From NCBI GenBank assembly GCA_041690355.1, contig JAWLHK010000021.1, positions 1 to 64,000 of the forward strand: a stretch of DNA of 64,000 nucleotides, read 5' to 3'. The translations under genes were made by a program, and so were the position numbers. Origin of the DNA: JAWLHK01 sp041690355 [NCBI: bacterium]. GTDB taxonomy: Bacteria; J088; JAWLBW01. Numbering within the stretch: position 1 is the stretch's first letter; the number at the start of each line of letters is the position of its first letter. Positions 20,453-29,292 of the stretch are shown in pieces. The notes beneath the pieces were generated by a model. It did not search any database. It was not told the DNA's origin and worked only from the letters and a program-made list of their open reading frames with translations.

Positions 20453-22795
20453 ATGCAGAACGATCACGACCTCCCGCCTTCCCGAGAGTCCGAGCGCGAC
20501 ATCCATGCGCTCATTCTCGAAGCCGCCGACGTCGGCACCTGGGAATGGACGATTCCCGCCAACACCGTCAGATTCCGCGGCGTGCAGTGGAGGCTGATGG
20601 GTTTCGCATCCGTCGAGCAGGACGAGATCACCCTCGAGCAAATCTTTGCGCGCATGCACCCTGAGGATCGGGAGCGGGTCGCCGCGAAGCTTCGCGATGC
20701 GCTCGAGGGTCGCAGGGACTACGAAGACGAATTTCGCATGGTCTGGCCCGACGGCAGCGTGCACTGGCTGCTCGGCAAGGGACGCACCGATTATGACGCC
20801 GAAGGCCGGCCCGTACGCATGCTCGGCGTGAACCTCGACATCACCGAACGCCGGCGCACCGAAGAGGCGCTGACCGCCAGCGAGCGCGACCTGCAGGAGA
20901 GCCGCGAGCAGCTCGAACTGGCCATTCGCACGTCACGCATCGGATTCTACGACTGGAACATCCGCTCCGACCGCCTGACATTCAGCGACCAGATGCGGCG
21001 GGACTGGGGACTGCCCGAAGACACCGAGGGCTACACGCTCGACGACGCGTTATCCCACATCCATCGCGACGACCGTGAGCGTGTCAACAATCTCATCCGG
21101 CAGGCCGTAGACGCGCGCGTACCGTACCATACGGAGTACCGGGTCGTGCAGCCCGGCGGCGACATCCGCTGGATCGAGGTCACCGGCACGGTCACGTACG
21201 ATGAAGACAGAGTCCCCGTCCGATTTTTCGGGACCTCAGTCGACATCACCGAACGGCGGGCGCTCGAAGAACTCCGCGTGAGGGCCGCCCAGCGGCTCGA
21301 GCGGTTCGCCGAAGCCATGCCCCAGATGGCGTTCATCGCCGACGCCCAGGGAAATATCACCTATTTCAATCGGCGCCATTACGAGTATTTCGGTATCAAA
21401 CCCGGCGAGAGCGAAGGGTGGCGCTGGAGAGATGCGTCCATCGTGCACCCCGACGACCTCGAACGCACCCTCGCCCGCTGGACGCAGAGCCTGCAGACGG
21501 GAGAACCCTATGAGATCGAATATCTCCTGCGGCGGCATGACGGCGCTTACCGCTGGCACCTCGGCCGCGCGGTGCCCGTCCGCGATGGACAGGGTGCCGT
21601 CGAACAGTGGTTCGGCACCAATACCGATATCGACGACCATAAGCGCAATGCGCTGGAAATCGACCGGTTGCTCAAAGCGGTCGAATACGAGAACAGCCGC
21701 TTCGAAGCCGTCATGCAGCAGATGCCCGCGGCGGTCATCATCGGCGAAGCCCCCTCGGGCAGGCTTCTGTTCTCGAACGACAAGATGTTCGAGGTCTGGG
21801 GGCACGACCTGATCCCGAGCTCGAACATCGAAGAGTATGGCAAGTGGGTCGGCTTCCATCCCGACGGCACGCGATACGAGGGTCATGAGTGGCCGCTGGC
21901 CCGCTCGATCGCCCGCGGCGAAGTCGTCACCAACGAAGACGTCGACATCCTGCGCGGCGACGGCAAACGCGCCGTGCTGCGTTTGAGCTCGACGCCGATT
22001 CGCGATCGCGCCGGACACATCATGGCGGGCGTCGTCATCTGCCAGGACGTGACGGAGCTGGTCGAGGCCATCCGCAGCCGCGACGACTTCCTTTCAATCT
22101 GCTCTCACGAGCTGAAAACCCCCTTGACGACCTTGAGCCTGCTGACCCAGTCGTCCCGGCGCGGCATCGCGCGCGGAAATCCGAAGGTTTTCTCGCCCGA
22201 AAACGTGCACAGCATGCTCGAGCAGACCGAACGCCAGGTCGACCGCCTTGCCCGCCTGGTCAATGATATGCTCGACGTTTCGCGGATCCGCGGGGGCAAA
22301 CTGCACCTGGAGATGCAACCGGTCAACCTGTGCGATCTGGTGCGCGGCGCCGTCGACAAACTGCGCCCTTTGCTGCGCGCCGCGGGAGGCGACCCTGATT
22401 TGTCGCTCTGTGAAACCGCCTGGTGTGCGGGCGACCCCTTTCGACTCGAGCAGGTTGTCGTCAATCTCCTGACCAACGCAGCCCGCTACGGAAAAGGCAG
22501 GCCGGCGTCGATCGCGGTGCGGACCGACGGGAATTCGGTTTTCATCAGCGTGCGCGATGCGGGCATCGGTATCTCGAAGGATGATCAGGAGCGAATCTTC
22601 GACCGATTCGAACGCGTGGTCTCTCGAACCGAACTCTCGGGCCTCGGGCTCGGCCTCTACATCTCGAAACAGATCGTCGACAGTCATGGGGGAACCATAA
22701 GCGTGCAGAGCGAACCGGGCCGCGGTTCGACGTTCGAGGTTCGACTGCCGGCCATCCCTCCCCCACCCGCCGACGTCGCGGCGCCGCCCGTATGA
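20453..22795 (+). CDS. Multi-PAS sensor histidine kinase
   Basis: A 780-residue soluble kinase with four consecutive PAS/PAC units, at about residues 15-140, 150-275, 285-410 and 420-545. Three of them end in recognisable PAC sequences such as VNLDITERR and TSVDITERR. HisKA follows with His in CSHELKTPLTT. The HATPase domain has NLLTNAARYG, DAGIGISKDD and GLGLGLYIS motifs, so it should be active. The stacked PAS domains suggest integration of several small-molecule or redox cues. It overlaps the downstream REC gene as ATGA, a two-component pair. Confidence 0.92.
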   Translation: MQNDHDLPPSRESERDIHALILEAADVGTWEWTIPANTVRFRGVQWRLMGFASVEQDEITLEQIFARMHPEDRERVAAKLRDALEGRRDYEDEFRMVWPDGSVHWLLGKGRTDYDAEGRPVRMLGVNLDITERRRTEEALTASERDLQESREQLELAIRTSRIGFYDWNIRSDRLTFSDQMRRDWGLPEDTEGYTLDDALSHIHRDDRERVNNLIRQAVDARVPYHTEYRVVQPGGDIRWIEVTGTVTYDEDRVPVRFFGTSVDITERRALEELRVRAAQRLERFAEAMPQMAFIADAQGNITYFNRRHYEYFGIKPGESEGWRWRDASIVHPDDLERTLARWTQSLQTGEPYEIEYLLRRHDGAYRWHLGRAVPVRDGQGAVEQWFGTNTDIDDHKRNALEIDRLLKAVEYENSRFEAVMQQMPAAVIIGEAPSGRLLFSNDKMFEVWGHDLIPSSNIEEYGKWVGFHPDGTRYEGHEWPLARSIARGEVVTNEDVDILRGDGKRAVLRLSSTPIRDRAGHIMAGVVICQDVTELVEAIRSRDDFLSICSHELKTPLTTLSLLTQSSRRGIARGNPKVFSPENVHSMLEQTERQVDRLARLVNDMLDVSRIRGGKLHLEMQPVNLCDLVRGAVDKLRPLLRAAGGDPDLSLCETAWCAGDPFRLEQVVVNLLTNAARYGKGRPASIAVRTDGNSVFISVRDAGIGISKDDQERIFDRFERVVSRTELSGLGLGLYISKQIVDSHGGTISVQSEPGRGSTFEVRLPAIPPPPADVAAPPV

Positions 22796-23190
22796 CTGCC
22801 CGAACCATCCTCTGTGTCGAGGACGACCCCGATATCCTGCACTACATGACGCTTGTGCTCGAGGAGGAAGGATACCGCGTTCTCCAGGCCGCCAACGGCC
22901 GCATCGCATACGATCTGCTGCGCCGGCTGCCCCCCGCCGAATATCCCGACTGCATCCTGCTCGATCTGATGATGCCCGAGATGAACGGACGCGAACTGCT
23001 TGCGCGATTGCAGGCAGAGCGCCCCGGCGATCTGGCGCGGATACCGGTCATCCTCGTCACGGCCGAGGGGCGCCCCGAAGAGAATCCTGCGGGCCTCGGT
23101 GAACGGCATAGCAAGATCAGCAAGCCGATGAACCTGGAGACGCTTCTCGCCGTCGTCGCCCGCCAATCGTCCGGAGACTTCGACTCCTAA
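22792..23190 (+). CDS. Single-domain response regulator (REC)
   Basis: A 132-residue receiver with acidic VEDDPD after beta-1, predicted phospho-Asp in ILLDLMMPEMNG, Thr in LVTAEG and lysine in KISKPMN. It has no output domain. Its ATG overlaps the stop of the multi-PAS kinase, so it is almost certainly that kinase's phospho-acceptor. It is followed by a heptamer-array block. Confidence 0.92.
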   Translation: MTARTILCVEDDPDILHYMTLVLEEEGYRVLQAANGRIAYDLLRRLPPAEYPDCILLDLMMPEMNGRELLARLQAERPGDLARIPVILVTAEGRPEENPAGLGERHSKISKPMNLETLLAVVARQSSGDFDS

Positions 23191-23225
23191 CACGCCGAGC
23201 GGGGGGCCTGCTCTCTTGCGGAAAT

Positions 23226-23346
23226 TCGTCACTCGTCACGGGGTGAAGCGCCAAGCGCCAAGCGCTGAGCGCCAACGAGGCAAGGGCAAAGTGTTCCAAG
23301 GTTCTTGCCGAAAATCGTCAATCGAAAATCGTCAATCGTCAATTTC
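23226..23346. repeat. Heptamer arrays between REC gene and HMA-like gene
   Basis: Within the 222-bp gap, CACTCGT-type units (23230-23243) are followed by four GCGCYRA-type units (23248-23275), and five MAATCGW-type units lie at 23312-23346. All keep a 7-bp period. The stretch from GGAAA through CGTCACTCGTCACGGG is nearly the same as one at 3841-3866, showing that a composite element recurs. A TAATAT -10-like box for the next gene follows near 23380. Confidence 0.85.
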
Positions 23347-23412
23347 TCTGACTTGCCCCCACCGCCCGGCCCCGGCATAATATTCGTTTACCGTTCTCAC
23401 TCGGGACTTTTC

Positions 23413-24024
23413 ATGGCCACGCGCACCGCATACGCATACGCCCAAGGGATGCTCGAACCGCTCGACCGCGAGTACTTCAAGAACACGCTCCGCTTTCTGC
23501 CCGGGGTCGCCGGCGTCGGCGCCATCGGCACGCCGAGCCTCCCCGCCCCGGCCGGCGCCTCGCTCGGCTACGAAGTGCGCTTCGATCCGGCCAAGGTGTC
23601 GGTGGAAGAGATCCAGAAGCGCCTGATCGAGCGCGGCTTCCGTGTCGCCGCCGTGCAGGACGCCGGCGCCGACACGGCCCCCGCCAAGGTCACCGCCACG
23701 CCCGTGCAGGACATCTACTCGCCCGTGGCCCCGAACGGCACGAAGGAAGTCCTCTTCCGCGTCGAAGGGCTGGTCACGATTCTCGACGTGCGCCGCATTC
23801 GCGAAGCGCTCGACGGAACCCCCGGCATTCTCGGCTTCTTCTCGATGGTCTCCGAAGCCGCCGACGAACCGTGGGCGGGCGACACCGGCCTCGTCGACGT
23901 GCAGTACGACGCCGCCCGCCTCACCGAGCATCAGCTCAAAGATCTGATCGAGCGCGTGCAGGGGCTCAAGGTCACGACCTGGAAGTTTCTCCCGAACAAC
24001 CTGAACTTCCCCTTTCCCCTCTGA
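23413..24024 (+). CDS. Unknown protein with two HMA-like ferredoxin folds lacking the CXXC motif
   Basis: A 203-residue soluble protein. Two halves each show the beta-alpha-beta rhythm of heavy-metal-associated domains: an FLPGVAGVGAIG turn with a 'YEVRFDPAKVSVEEIQKRL'-type second half, repeated as FRVEGLVTILDVRRI and VDVQYDAARLTEHQLKDLI. The metal-binding Cys-X-X-Cys is absent from both, so metal transport is unlikely. The frame opens at 23305, inside the repeats; the ATG at 23413 is preferred. Function unknown. It converges on a rhodanese gene. Confidence 0.6.
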   Translation: MATRTAYAYAQGMLEPLDREYFKNTLRFLPGVAGVGAIGTPSLPAPAGASLGYEVRFDPAKVSVEEIQKRLIERGFRVAAVQDAGADTAPAKVTATPVQDIYSPVAPNGTKEVLFRVEGLVTILDVRRIREALDGTPGILGFFSMVSEAADEPWAGDTGLVDVQYDAARLTEHQLKDLIERVQGLKVTTWKFLPNNLNFPFPL

Positions 24025-24067
24025 TTCCGCCCCTGCGCGGAATTCCGCTGTCCATTCCGGCCGGCAG

Positions 24068-24820
24068 CTACTCGAGCGCCTGCGTGCGCTCGAGAAACTC
24101 GGGCCATCCTCCGGGAAACTGGTAGATCCGCTTCACGCCAAGCTCCGAGAGCCGGCGCGCCGCCTTGCGGCTGATCCCGCAGCCCGCCCCGTCGCAGTAC
24201 GCGATCACCGGCCGGTTGCCGAGCAGCTTGGCCCACGGCGACTTCTCGAGCCGCTTCAACGCGAGCATCGATTCCGGAGCCGGTTCGGCGCCCGGGATGT
24301 GACCGGCCGCGAACGCCTCGGCATCGCGGAAATCCAGAACGTACGGCCGCTCGCGCACGAGCATCTCCCATACGCCGTCCCATTCGATTTCCAGATAGCC
24401 ACCGCTGAAGGCCAACCATCCTTCGATCCCGGCCGGGTAGATGGAGACGCGGCCCCCGTTGCGCGCCTGCACGTCGGCGGCCAGTTCGACGAGCGCGAGC
24501 GTCGGCAACCCGTAGAGCACGATGGAGCGCGCCGGCGGCTGCGTGAGCAGGGCGAGCCGCTTCTTCGCGACCGTCCCGCCGTCCCACGGCACGCTCGCGG
24601 CCAGGGGCAGATGCCCGCGGACGAACTCCCCGGCCGGACGCAGATCGACGATCAGCAGATTGCCGTCCTTCTCGAGCAGCGCGGCCAGATCGACCGAATC
24701 GATGGACGGCCGGCTCTCTTCGGCGCGCGCCGCGCCGCCCGCGGCCGTCAAGAGCAGCCCCCCGGCGACGGCCGCAGAAAATGCCCGTTGGGTGAACGCA
24801 GAAAAGGACCGCATCGTCAT
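24068..24820 (-). CDS. Exported tandem rhodanese-domain protein
   Basis: A 250-residue protein with an N-terminal signal peptide (hydrophobic AAVAGGLLLTAAGG, then ARA). The first rhodanese domain (LIVDLRPAGEFVRGHLP) lacks an active-site cysteine at the expected loop. The second (YVLDFRDAEAFAAGHIPGA) carries it in AYCDGAGCG, so only the C-terminal domain should be catalytic. A periplasmic sulfur-transfer or sulfide-handling role is plausible. The ATG at 24820 overlaps the dtd stop as ATGA; a second ATG six bases later is an alternative. It is the last gene of a three-gene operon. Confidence 0.82.
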   Translation of the reverse strand: MTMRSFSAFTQRAFSAAVAGGLLLTAAGGAARAEESRPSIDSVDLAALLEKDGNLLIVDLRPAGEFVRGHLPLAASVPWDGGTVAKKRLALLTQPPARSIVLYGLPTLALVELAADVQARNGGRVSIYPAGIEGWLAFSGGYLEIEWDGVWEMLVRERPYVLDFRDAEAFAAGHIPGAEPAPESMLALKRLEKSPWAKLLGNRPVIAYCDGAGCGISRKAARRLSELGVKRIYQFPGGWPEFLERTQALE

Positions 24821-25257
24821 GCCTCCAGGCGAAAGGTAACGGGACCATCGTTCCACAGCCGCACGTCCATGTGCGCGCCGAACTCGCCGGTTTCGACGCG
24901 CAACCCGCGCGCGCGCAGGGCGGCGATGACCCGCTCGTACAATTCGCGCGCCTGCTCGGGCGGCGCGGTCGGACCATAGTCCGGGCGCCGGCCCTTGCGC
25001 GTGTCGGCCCCGAGCGTGAACTGACTCACGACCAGAACCGCCGCGTCGCCGGCTTCCTCGGCGCTTCGCCCCGGACGCCCCGAGTCATCGGGAAACAGGC
25101 GCCACGTGGCGATGCGCTCGGCCATCCGGTCGGCCTGCGCGGGGCCGTCTTCGGCCAGGACGGCGAGAAAGACCAGCATCCCGCCGCCGATCGAACCGAC
25201 CGTGCGCTCACCCACCGTGACCGAGGCCTCCCGAACCCGCTGCAGCAGCGCGATCAC
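24817..25257 (-). CDS. dtd: D-aminoacyl-tRNA deacylase
   Basis: Removes D-amino acids mischarged on tRNA. The 146-residue length matches the family. Conserved features are the ALLQRV start, the SQFTL motif around residue 78, and the cross-subunit GAHMDVRLWNDGPVT motif near the C-terminus, whose Gly-Pro pair provides chiral proofreading. It sits between an LSm-like gene and the rhodanese gene with 4-bp overlaps at both ends, a tightly coupled operon. Confidence 0.95.
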   Translation of the reverse strand: MIALLQRVREASVTVGERTVGSIGGGMLVFLAVLAEDGPAQADRMAERIATWRLFPDDSGRPGRSAEEAGDAAVLVVSQFTLGADTRKGRRPDYGPTAPPEQARELYERVIAALRARGLRVETGEFGAHMDVRLWNDGPVTFRLEA

Positions 25258-25622
25258 GACCCATTCTCCGGGTCGCCGGTCACCCTGCCGGTTGCGCGTT
25301 CCGGCGCTTCACCCTTGTCGTCGGCCGCGCCGTCGGCGGCCGATTCCACCTGCGCGTTTCCGGTTCCGGCGGGGGCGTTCTCCCGCACCCAGTCGGGCGT
25401 GAATTCGTCTGCATCGACGTCTTCGATGATTTCGATCTCGAGCTGCCGCGGGTCGACCTCGCGGATACCGATCACCCGCTCGAGGGGCACGGTAATCCAA
25501 CGGCTTTCGGTTTTGAGGATGACGTCGTCTTCGTTCACCTCGATGAGGGTGCCGAAGTATCGCGTTCCGTTCCCCTCGACGCAGACGAACTTGCGGATCA
25601 ATTCGGTGACGGGATTGCGCAT
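25254..25622 (-). CDS. Small LSm/SH3-like protein with acidic tail
   Basis: A 122-residue protein. Residues 8-55 form a compact beta-rich module (FVCVEGNGTRYFGTLIEVNE, then DDVILKT, then ITVPLERVIGI) resembling an LSm/SH3-type barrel with its paired Sm-like motifs. The remaining half is acidic and low-complexity (Asp, Glu, Ala, Gly), probably disordered. It is the first gene of an operon with dtd and a rhodanese. Function unknown; RNA or protein binding is possible. Confidence 0.6.
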   Translation of the reverse strand: MRNPVTELIRKFVCVEGNGTRYFGTLIEVNEDDVILKTESRWITVPLERVIGIREVDPRQLEIEIIEDVDADEFTPDWVRENAPAGTGNAQVESAADGAADDKGEAPERATGRVTGDPENGS

Positions 25623-25687
25623 GAGCGCATCATTCTACCAAAGCCCGCCGCAGGCCGGGAATCGGGCCGGCACGCCTACCGACCGGT

Positions 25688-25716
25688 TTGCTTTTTACCG
25701 GGGGGTGGACTAAGAT
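25688..25716 (+). promoter_or_regulatory. Promoter of the acyltransferase-epimerase pair
   Basis: TTGCTT at 25688-25693 and TAAGAT at 25711-25716 are separated by 17 bp. The predicted start would lie about 18 bp before the acyltransferase ATG. Confidence 0.5.
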
Positions 25717-25741
25717 ACTTCTTTCCTCTCCCGATACATCT

Positions 25742-26572
25742 ATGGCGCTCTACGAGAAGGTTCTCAACCCGGACGAAATCGCCCGCATCGAAAGACTACG
25801 CATTGACGACCTCGGGTTCGGCTACGACAAGTTCGGCGCCCACCGCGAGACCCTCTTCAATACGTATTCGGTCGTCAAGCCGTTCTACGACAAGTACTTC
25901 CGGGTCGAGAGTTTCGGCCACGAGAACATTCCCCTCAAGGGCCGCGCCATACTTGCGTCGAACCACAGCGGCACCCTGCCGCTCGACGGCATGATGATCG
26001 CCATCGACATCTTTCAGCGGCTCGAGCAGCCGCGCCTCATGCGGGCCGTCGTCGATCGCTTCGCCGCCGCGCTCCCTTTCGTGGGCACCTTTCTGCAGCG
26101 CTGCGGGCAGGTCATCGGCACGCGCCGGAATTTTCAGGAGCTGCTCGAGTCAGACGAGATGGTCGTCGTCTTTCCCGAAGGGGCCAAGGCGCTCGGCAAG
26201 CTGTACAAGGACCGCTACCGCCTCTACCCGTTCAACATGGGCTTCGTCGAGCTGTCGCTGCAGCACCGCGCACCGATCATTCCCGTGGCCGTCATCGGCG
26301 CCGAAGAGCAGATGCCGGTGCTCGCCGACATCAAGCCGCTGGCGAAGGCCCTCGGGTTTCCCTACGTCCCGATCACGCCGACGATTCTGCCCATCCCCTT
26401 TCCCACGCACTACCGCATCTACTACGGCAAGCCGCTGCACTATTACAGCCAGTTCGCCGAAGACACGATCCAGTCGCCCGAGATGGTGCGCGAGCTCGCC
26501 CGCGATGTGCAGGAGCAGGTGCAGCAGATGATCGACATCGGCCTGGCCGAGCGCAAGGGGGTGTTCCTGTGA
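25742..26572 (+). CDS. 1-acyl-glycerol-3-phosphate acyltransferase-like protein (PlsC superfamily)
   Basis: A 276-residue member of the LPLAT superfamily. The acyl-acceptor motif is NHSGTLPLDG, a variant in which His and Asp are separated by six residues instead of four, as in a divergent subfamily. The second motif is VVFPEGAKALGK, and a later PIIPVAVIG segment fits. The frame opens upstream, but the ATG at 25742 is chosen from promoter position. It overlaps the following epimerase by GTGA, a pairing that suggests a joint lipid- or glycan-modifying pathway. Confidence 0.82.
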   Translation: MALYEKVLNPDEIARIERLRIDDLGFGYDKFGAHRETLFNTYSVVKPFYDKYFRVESFGHENIPLKGRAILASNHSGTLPLDGMMIAIDIFQRLEQPRLMRAVVDRFAAALPFVGTFLQRCGQVIGTRRNFQELLESDEMVVVFPEGAKALGKLYKDRYRLYPFNMGFVELSLQHRAPIIPVAVIGAEEQMPVLADIKPLAKALGFPYVPITPTILPIPFPTHYRIYYGKPLHYYSQFAEDTIQSPEMVRELARDVQEQVQQMIDIGLAERKGVFL

Positions 26573-27549
26573 ACGAGCGTACCGCCCCCGGCCGCACCCA
26601 CCGGCACCGCAACGTCCTCATCACCGGCGTCACCGGCACCATCGGCCGCCAGCTGGCCCATCATCTCTACTTCGACAAGAACGTGGGAACGATCGTCGGC
26701 ATCGCCAAGGACGAGCGCCCCTACTACTTCGACGAATACGATCCGAAGAAGTTCATTTACAGCCAGGTCGACATCACGCGCGGCCGCGAGCTGAGCAACC
26801 TGTTCTTCTCCGACGCGTTCAAGGACGCGCAGATCAACACGGTCGTCCACCTCGCCTTTCAGAACCAGCCTTCGCAGCACGGGCCCCGCTCTCACGAGCT
26901 CAACGTCGTGGGGACGAAGAACATGCTCGAGAAGTGCATCGAGACGCCGGGCATCAGCAAGTTCATCTTCAAGAGCAGCGGCATCGTCTACCGCGTGCTG
27001 CCCCACGGCGACGTCGTGCTCGACGAAGAGAGCGATCTGAACTTCGACTCCGAAGCGAACCAGTGGGTCAAAGACCGCGTCGACGCCGACATGCTCTGCC
27101 GCAGCCGCATGGACAACCGCAAGGTCGACATCGTCGTGCTGCGCTTCTCGAACATCGTCGGCCGCAACGTGCACTCGCAGATCAACGAATATCTGCAGAG
27201 CCGCGTGGCCGTGAAGGTGGCCGGCTTCGACCCGATGATCAACCTCATCGACGTCAAGGACGTCATCCAGGCCATCCGGCAGTCGATGGAGCGCAAGGCG
27301 CGCGGCGTCTACAACATCGTCGGCCGCGACACGGCGCCCCTCTCGGTGTTCGCGCGGCAGGCAGGCGCGCGCCTCATGTCGCTGCCGGCGCCGGTCATCG
27401 GTCCGGTGAACACCCTGCAGCGCCGCCTGGGCATCACGACCTACGACTACCGGGTCGACAAGAGCCGCCTGCACTTCCAGGCGCTGCTCGACGGCCGCAA
27501 GGCCACGCGCGAGCTCGGCTACGAGCCGAAGCACCACGTGGAGTTCTGA
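26569..27549 (+). CDS. NAD-dependent epimerase/dehydratase family protein
   Basis: A 326-residue extended SDR. The Rossmann dinucleotide motif is TGVTGTIGRQLAHHL, followed by VVHLAFQNQP and LNVVGTKNMLEKC, as in sugar-nucleotide epimerases. The usual active-site Tyr-X3-Lys is not evident: SSGIVYRVLPHG has the tyrosine but no lysine three residues later, so catalytic competence is uncertain. The start is GTG at 26569, overlapping the acyltransferase stop. Its stop is followed after 3 bp by GATTCCT heptamers. Confidence 0.82.
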   Translation: MNERTAPGRTHRHRNVLITGVTGTIGRQLAHHLYFDKNVGTIVGIAKDERPYYFDEYDPKKFIYSQVDITRGRELSNLFFSDAFKDAQINTVVHLAFQNQPSQHGPRSHELNVVGTKNMLEKCIETPGISKFIFKSSGIVYRVLPHGDVVLDEESDLNFDSEANQWVKDRVDADMLCRSRMDNRKVDIVVLRFSNIVGRNVHSQINEYLQSRVAVKVAGFDPMINLIDVKDVIQAIRQSMERKARGVYNIVGRDTAPLSVFARQAGARLMSLPAPVIGPVNTLQRRLGITTYDYRVDKSRLHFQALLDGRKATRELGYEPKHHVEF

Positions 27550-27552
27550 GCG

Positions 27553-27667
27553 GAATTCCTGATTCCTGATTCTTGATTCCTGAGAAGCAAGGACGGGGAA
27601 CTCAGCCTCTTCAGACTCCGTTGCGGACTCGTCTTCGGACTCCTCTTCGGGTCCCCCTTCGGGGGAC
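27553..27667. repeat. Heptamer array, 12-bp repeat array and hairpin between convergent genes
   Basis: GATTCYT units with a 7-bp period fill 27561-27581, preceded by a partial unit. At 27614-27661 four copies of a 12-bp unit (GACTCSTCTTCG-like) follow. The last runs into a perfect 7-bp GC hairpin, GTCCCCC-TTC-GGGGGAC at 27651-27667, which may act as a terminator for one or both convergent genes although no U-tract follows on the plus strand. Confidence 0.7.
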
Positions 27668-27687
27668 GACAGGGGGGCTTCCAGCGG

Positions 27688-28299
27688 CTACAGAATTCCC
27701 GGGAACCGTTCCGGCAGCTCCTCGAGCACGTACGGGCGGCGCACCCGTTCGGCCGTGATGATGGCCGCAAAACTGTTCTGCGCCGTCTCGAAATCCCGAT
27801 TCTCGATCAGGTAGTCGTAGTTCGGCATCTGGGCCAGCTCCTGGGCCGCGATGGCGAGCCGGCGGGCGATGACGTCCTCGGCGTCGGTCCCCCGCCCCGT
27901 CAGCCGCTCGCGCAGCACGCTCATGCTCGGCGGATAGATGAAGATGAGCACCGCTTCGGGAAACCGCGCCTTGAGCGAGCGCGCCCCCTGCACGTCAATT
28001 TCGATGAGCAGATCCTTGCCCGCCCTGCGGTTCGTGTCGAGCTCGACGAAGGCCGTGCCGTACAGGTTGCCATAGACGTTCGCATGCTCGGCGAAGGCCT
28101 CCTCGCGGATCATGGTTTCGAAGCGGGCCCGGTCGACGAAGTGGTACTCGCGGCCGTCGACTTCGTTCGCCCGGCGCTCACGCGTGGTGTAGGAGATCGT
28201 GAAGTACAGATTCGGCAGACGCTCTTTCACGGCCCGGCACAGTGTGGTCTTGCCGGTTCCCGACGGGGCGCTGACGACGAAGAGAATTCCCTGTCGCAC
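27688..28299 (-). CDS. gmk: Guanylate kinase
   Basis: Phosphorylates GMP to GDP. The 203-residue protein has the P-loop SAPSGTGKTTL at residues 10-20, the GMP-binding SYTTRERRANEVDGREYHFV region, and the LIEIDVQGARSL segment. All family landmarks and the length agree. It lies 2 bp downstream of the yicC stop on the same strand, the widespread yicC-gmk arrangement. Confidence 0.97.
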   Translation of the reverse strand: MRQGILFVVSAPSGTGKTTLCRAVKERLPNLYFTISYTTRERRANEVDGREYHFVDRARFETMIREEAFAEHANVYGNLYGTAFVELDTNRRAGKDLLIEIDVQGARSLKARFPEAVLIFIYPPSMSVLRERLTGRGTDAEDVIARRLAIAAQELAQMPNYDYLIENRDFETAQNSFAAIITAERVRRPYVLEELPERFPGIL

Positions 28300-28301
28300 G
28301 G

Positions 28302-29171
28302 TTACTCCACGTTCTGCACTTGCTCGCGCACGCGCTCGAGCTCGCTCTTCATGTCGACGACGCTGCGCGCGATGTCGGCGTCGGCGATCTTGGAGCCGAG
28401 CGTGTTGATCTCGCGGTTCATCTCCTGCAGCAGAAAATCCATCTTGCGCCCCACCGGCTCGCGCTCGTCCAGATAGGCGAGAAACTGGCGGCAGTGAATG
28501 CCCAGGCGCACGAGCTCTTCGGTGACGTCGCTGCGCTCGACCAGAAACGCGGCCTCCTGCTCGACGCGGCCGGCATCGAGCCGGGCCTCGTCAAGAAGTT
28601 CCTTCAGGCGCGTGCGCAGCCGATCGTGCAGCGCCTGATTGAGCTGCGGGATGCGCTGTTCGATGCCGCCCGAGACCTCGAGAATCCGTTCGACGCGGGC
28701 GCGCAGATCGCTGCCGAGCTGGGCCCCCTCGCGCTCGCGCATGGCCTTGAGCGCCTCGAGCGCCTGGCCCACCGCGCGCAGCACCGCGTCGCGGGCCGCA
28801 TCGCTCGTGCGCCGGCCGGCTTCTTCGATGACGCCGGGCAGGGTCAGCAACGTGTCGAAGGTGACCGCCCCCTCGACGTCGAGCTCGCCGCGCAGGTTGC
28901 GCAATTCGTCGAGGTAACGCAGCAGGGTTTCGCGGTTGATCGACGAACCGCCGGCCGCGCGGGCCGTGCGCGTGACGAGAATCTCGAAGCGGCCGCGCGC
29001 GAACCGATCCTGCACGAGCCGGTTGACGTCGAGATCGAGCGAGAACATTTCGGACGGGAGTTTACTGCGGACGTCGAGAAACCGGTGGTTGACGCTTTTG
29101 GCCTCGACGAGAAAACCCTCGCCCTCGGCGTCGGCCTCGCCGCGCCCGTATCCGGTCATGGAGCGGATCAT
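28302..29171 (-). CDS. yicC: YicC family endoribonuclease
   Basis: A 289-residue YicC/YloC-family protein; members are RNA-cleaving enzymes linked to small-RNA turnover. It begins with the family-typical MIRSMTGYGR, continues with VEAKSVNHRFLDVRSKLP, and ends with the conserved helical region containing GRKMDFLLQEMNREINTLGSK. The frame opens 48 bp upstream, but the ATG at 29171 matches the family start. It is directly followed by gmk. Confidence 0.95.
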   Translation of the reverse strand: MIRSMTGYGRGEADAEGEGFLVEAKSVNHRFLDVRSKLPSEMFSLDLDVNRLVQDRFARGRFEILVTRTARAAGGSSINRETLLRYLDELRNLRGELDVEGAVTFDTLLTLPGVIEEAGRRTSDAARDAVLRAVGQALEALKAMREREGAQLGSDLRARVERILEVSGGIEQRIPQLNQALHDRLRTRLKELLDEARLDAGRVEQEAAFLVERSDVTEELVRLGIHCRQFLAYLDEREPVGRKMDFLLQEMNREINTLGSKIADADIARSVVDMKSELERVREQVQNVE

Positions 29172-29274
29172 GTGCTGTTCTTTCTGCCCCTGAGCGAACA
29201 GGAGGGTAAAATAAGTCATTCTATCGAACCGGGAAAAACAGTGTCAACCGTGCGGCGGGAATGTGAAGCCTCCG

Positions 29275-29284
29275 CTGATATAAT
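29275..29284 (+). promoter_or_regulatory. Extended -10 promoter element of the pterin operon
   Basis: TGATATAAT contains a perfect TATAAT at 29279-29284 with the extended TG one base upstream. No good -35 is visible, as expected for extended -10 promoters. The element ends 8 bp before the GTG start of the SDR gene, so the transcript would have almost no leader. Confidence 0.7.
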
Positions 29285-29292
29285 GGGTAGCT

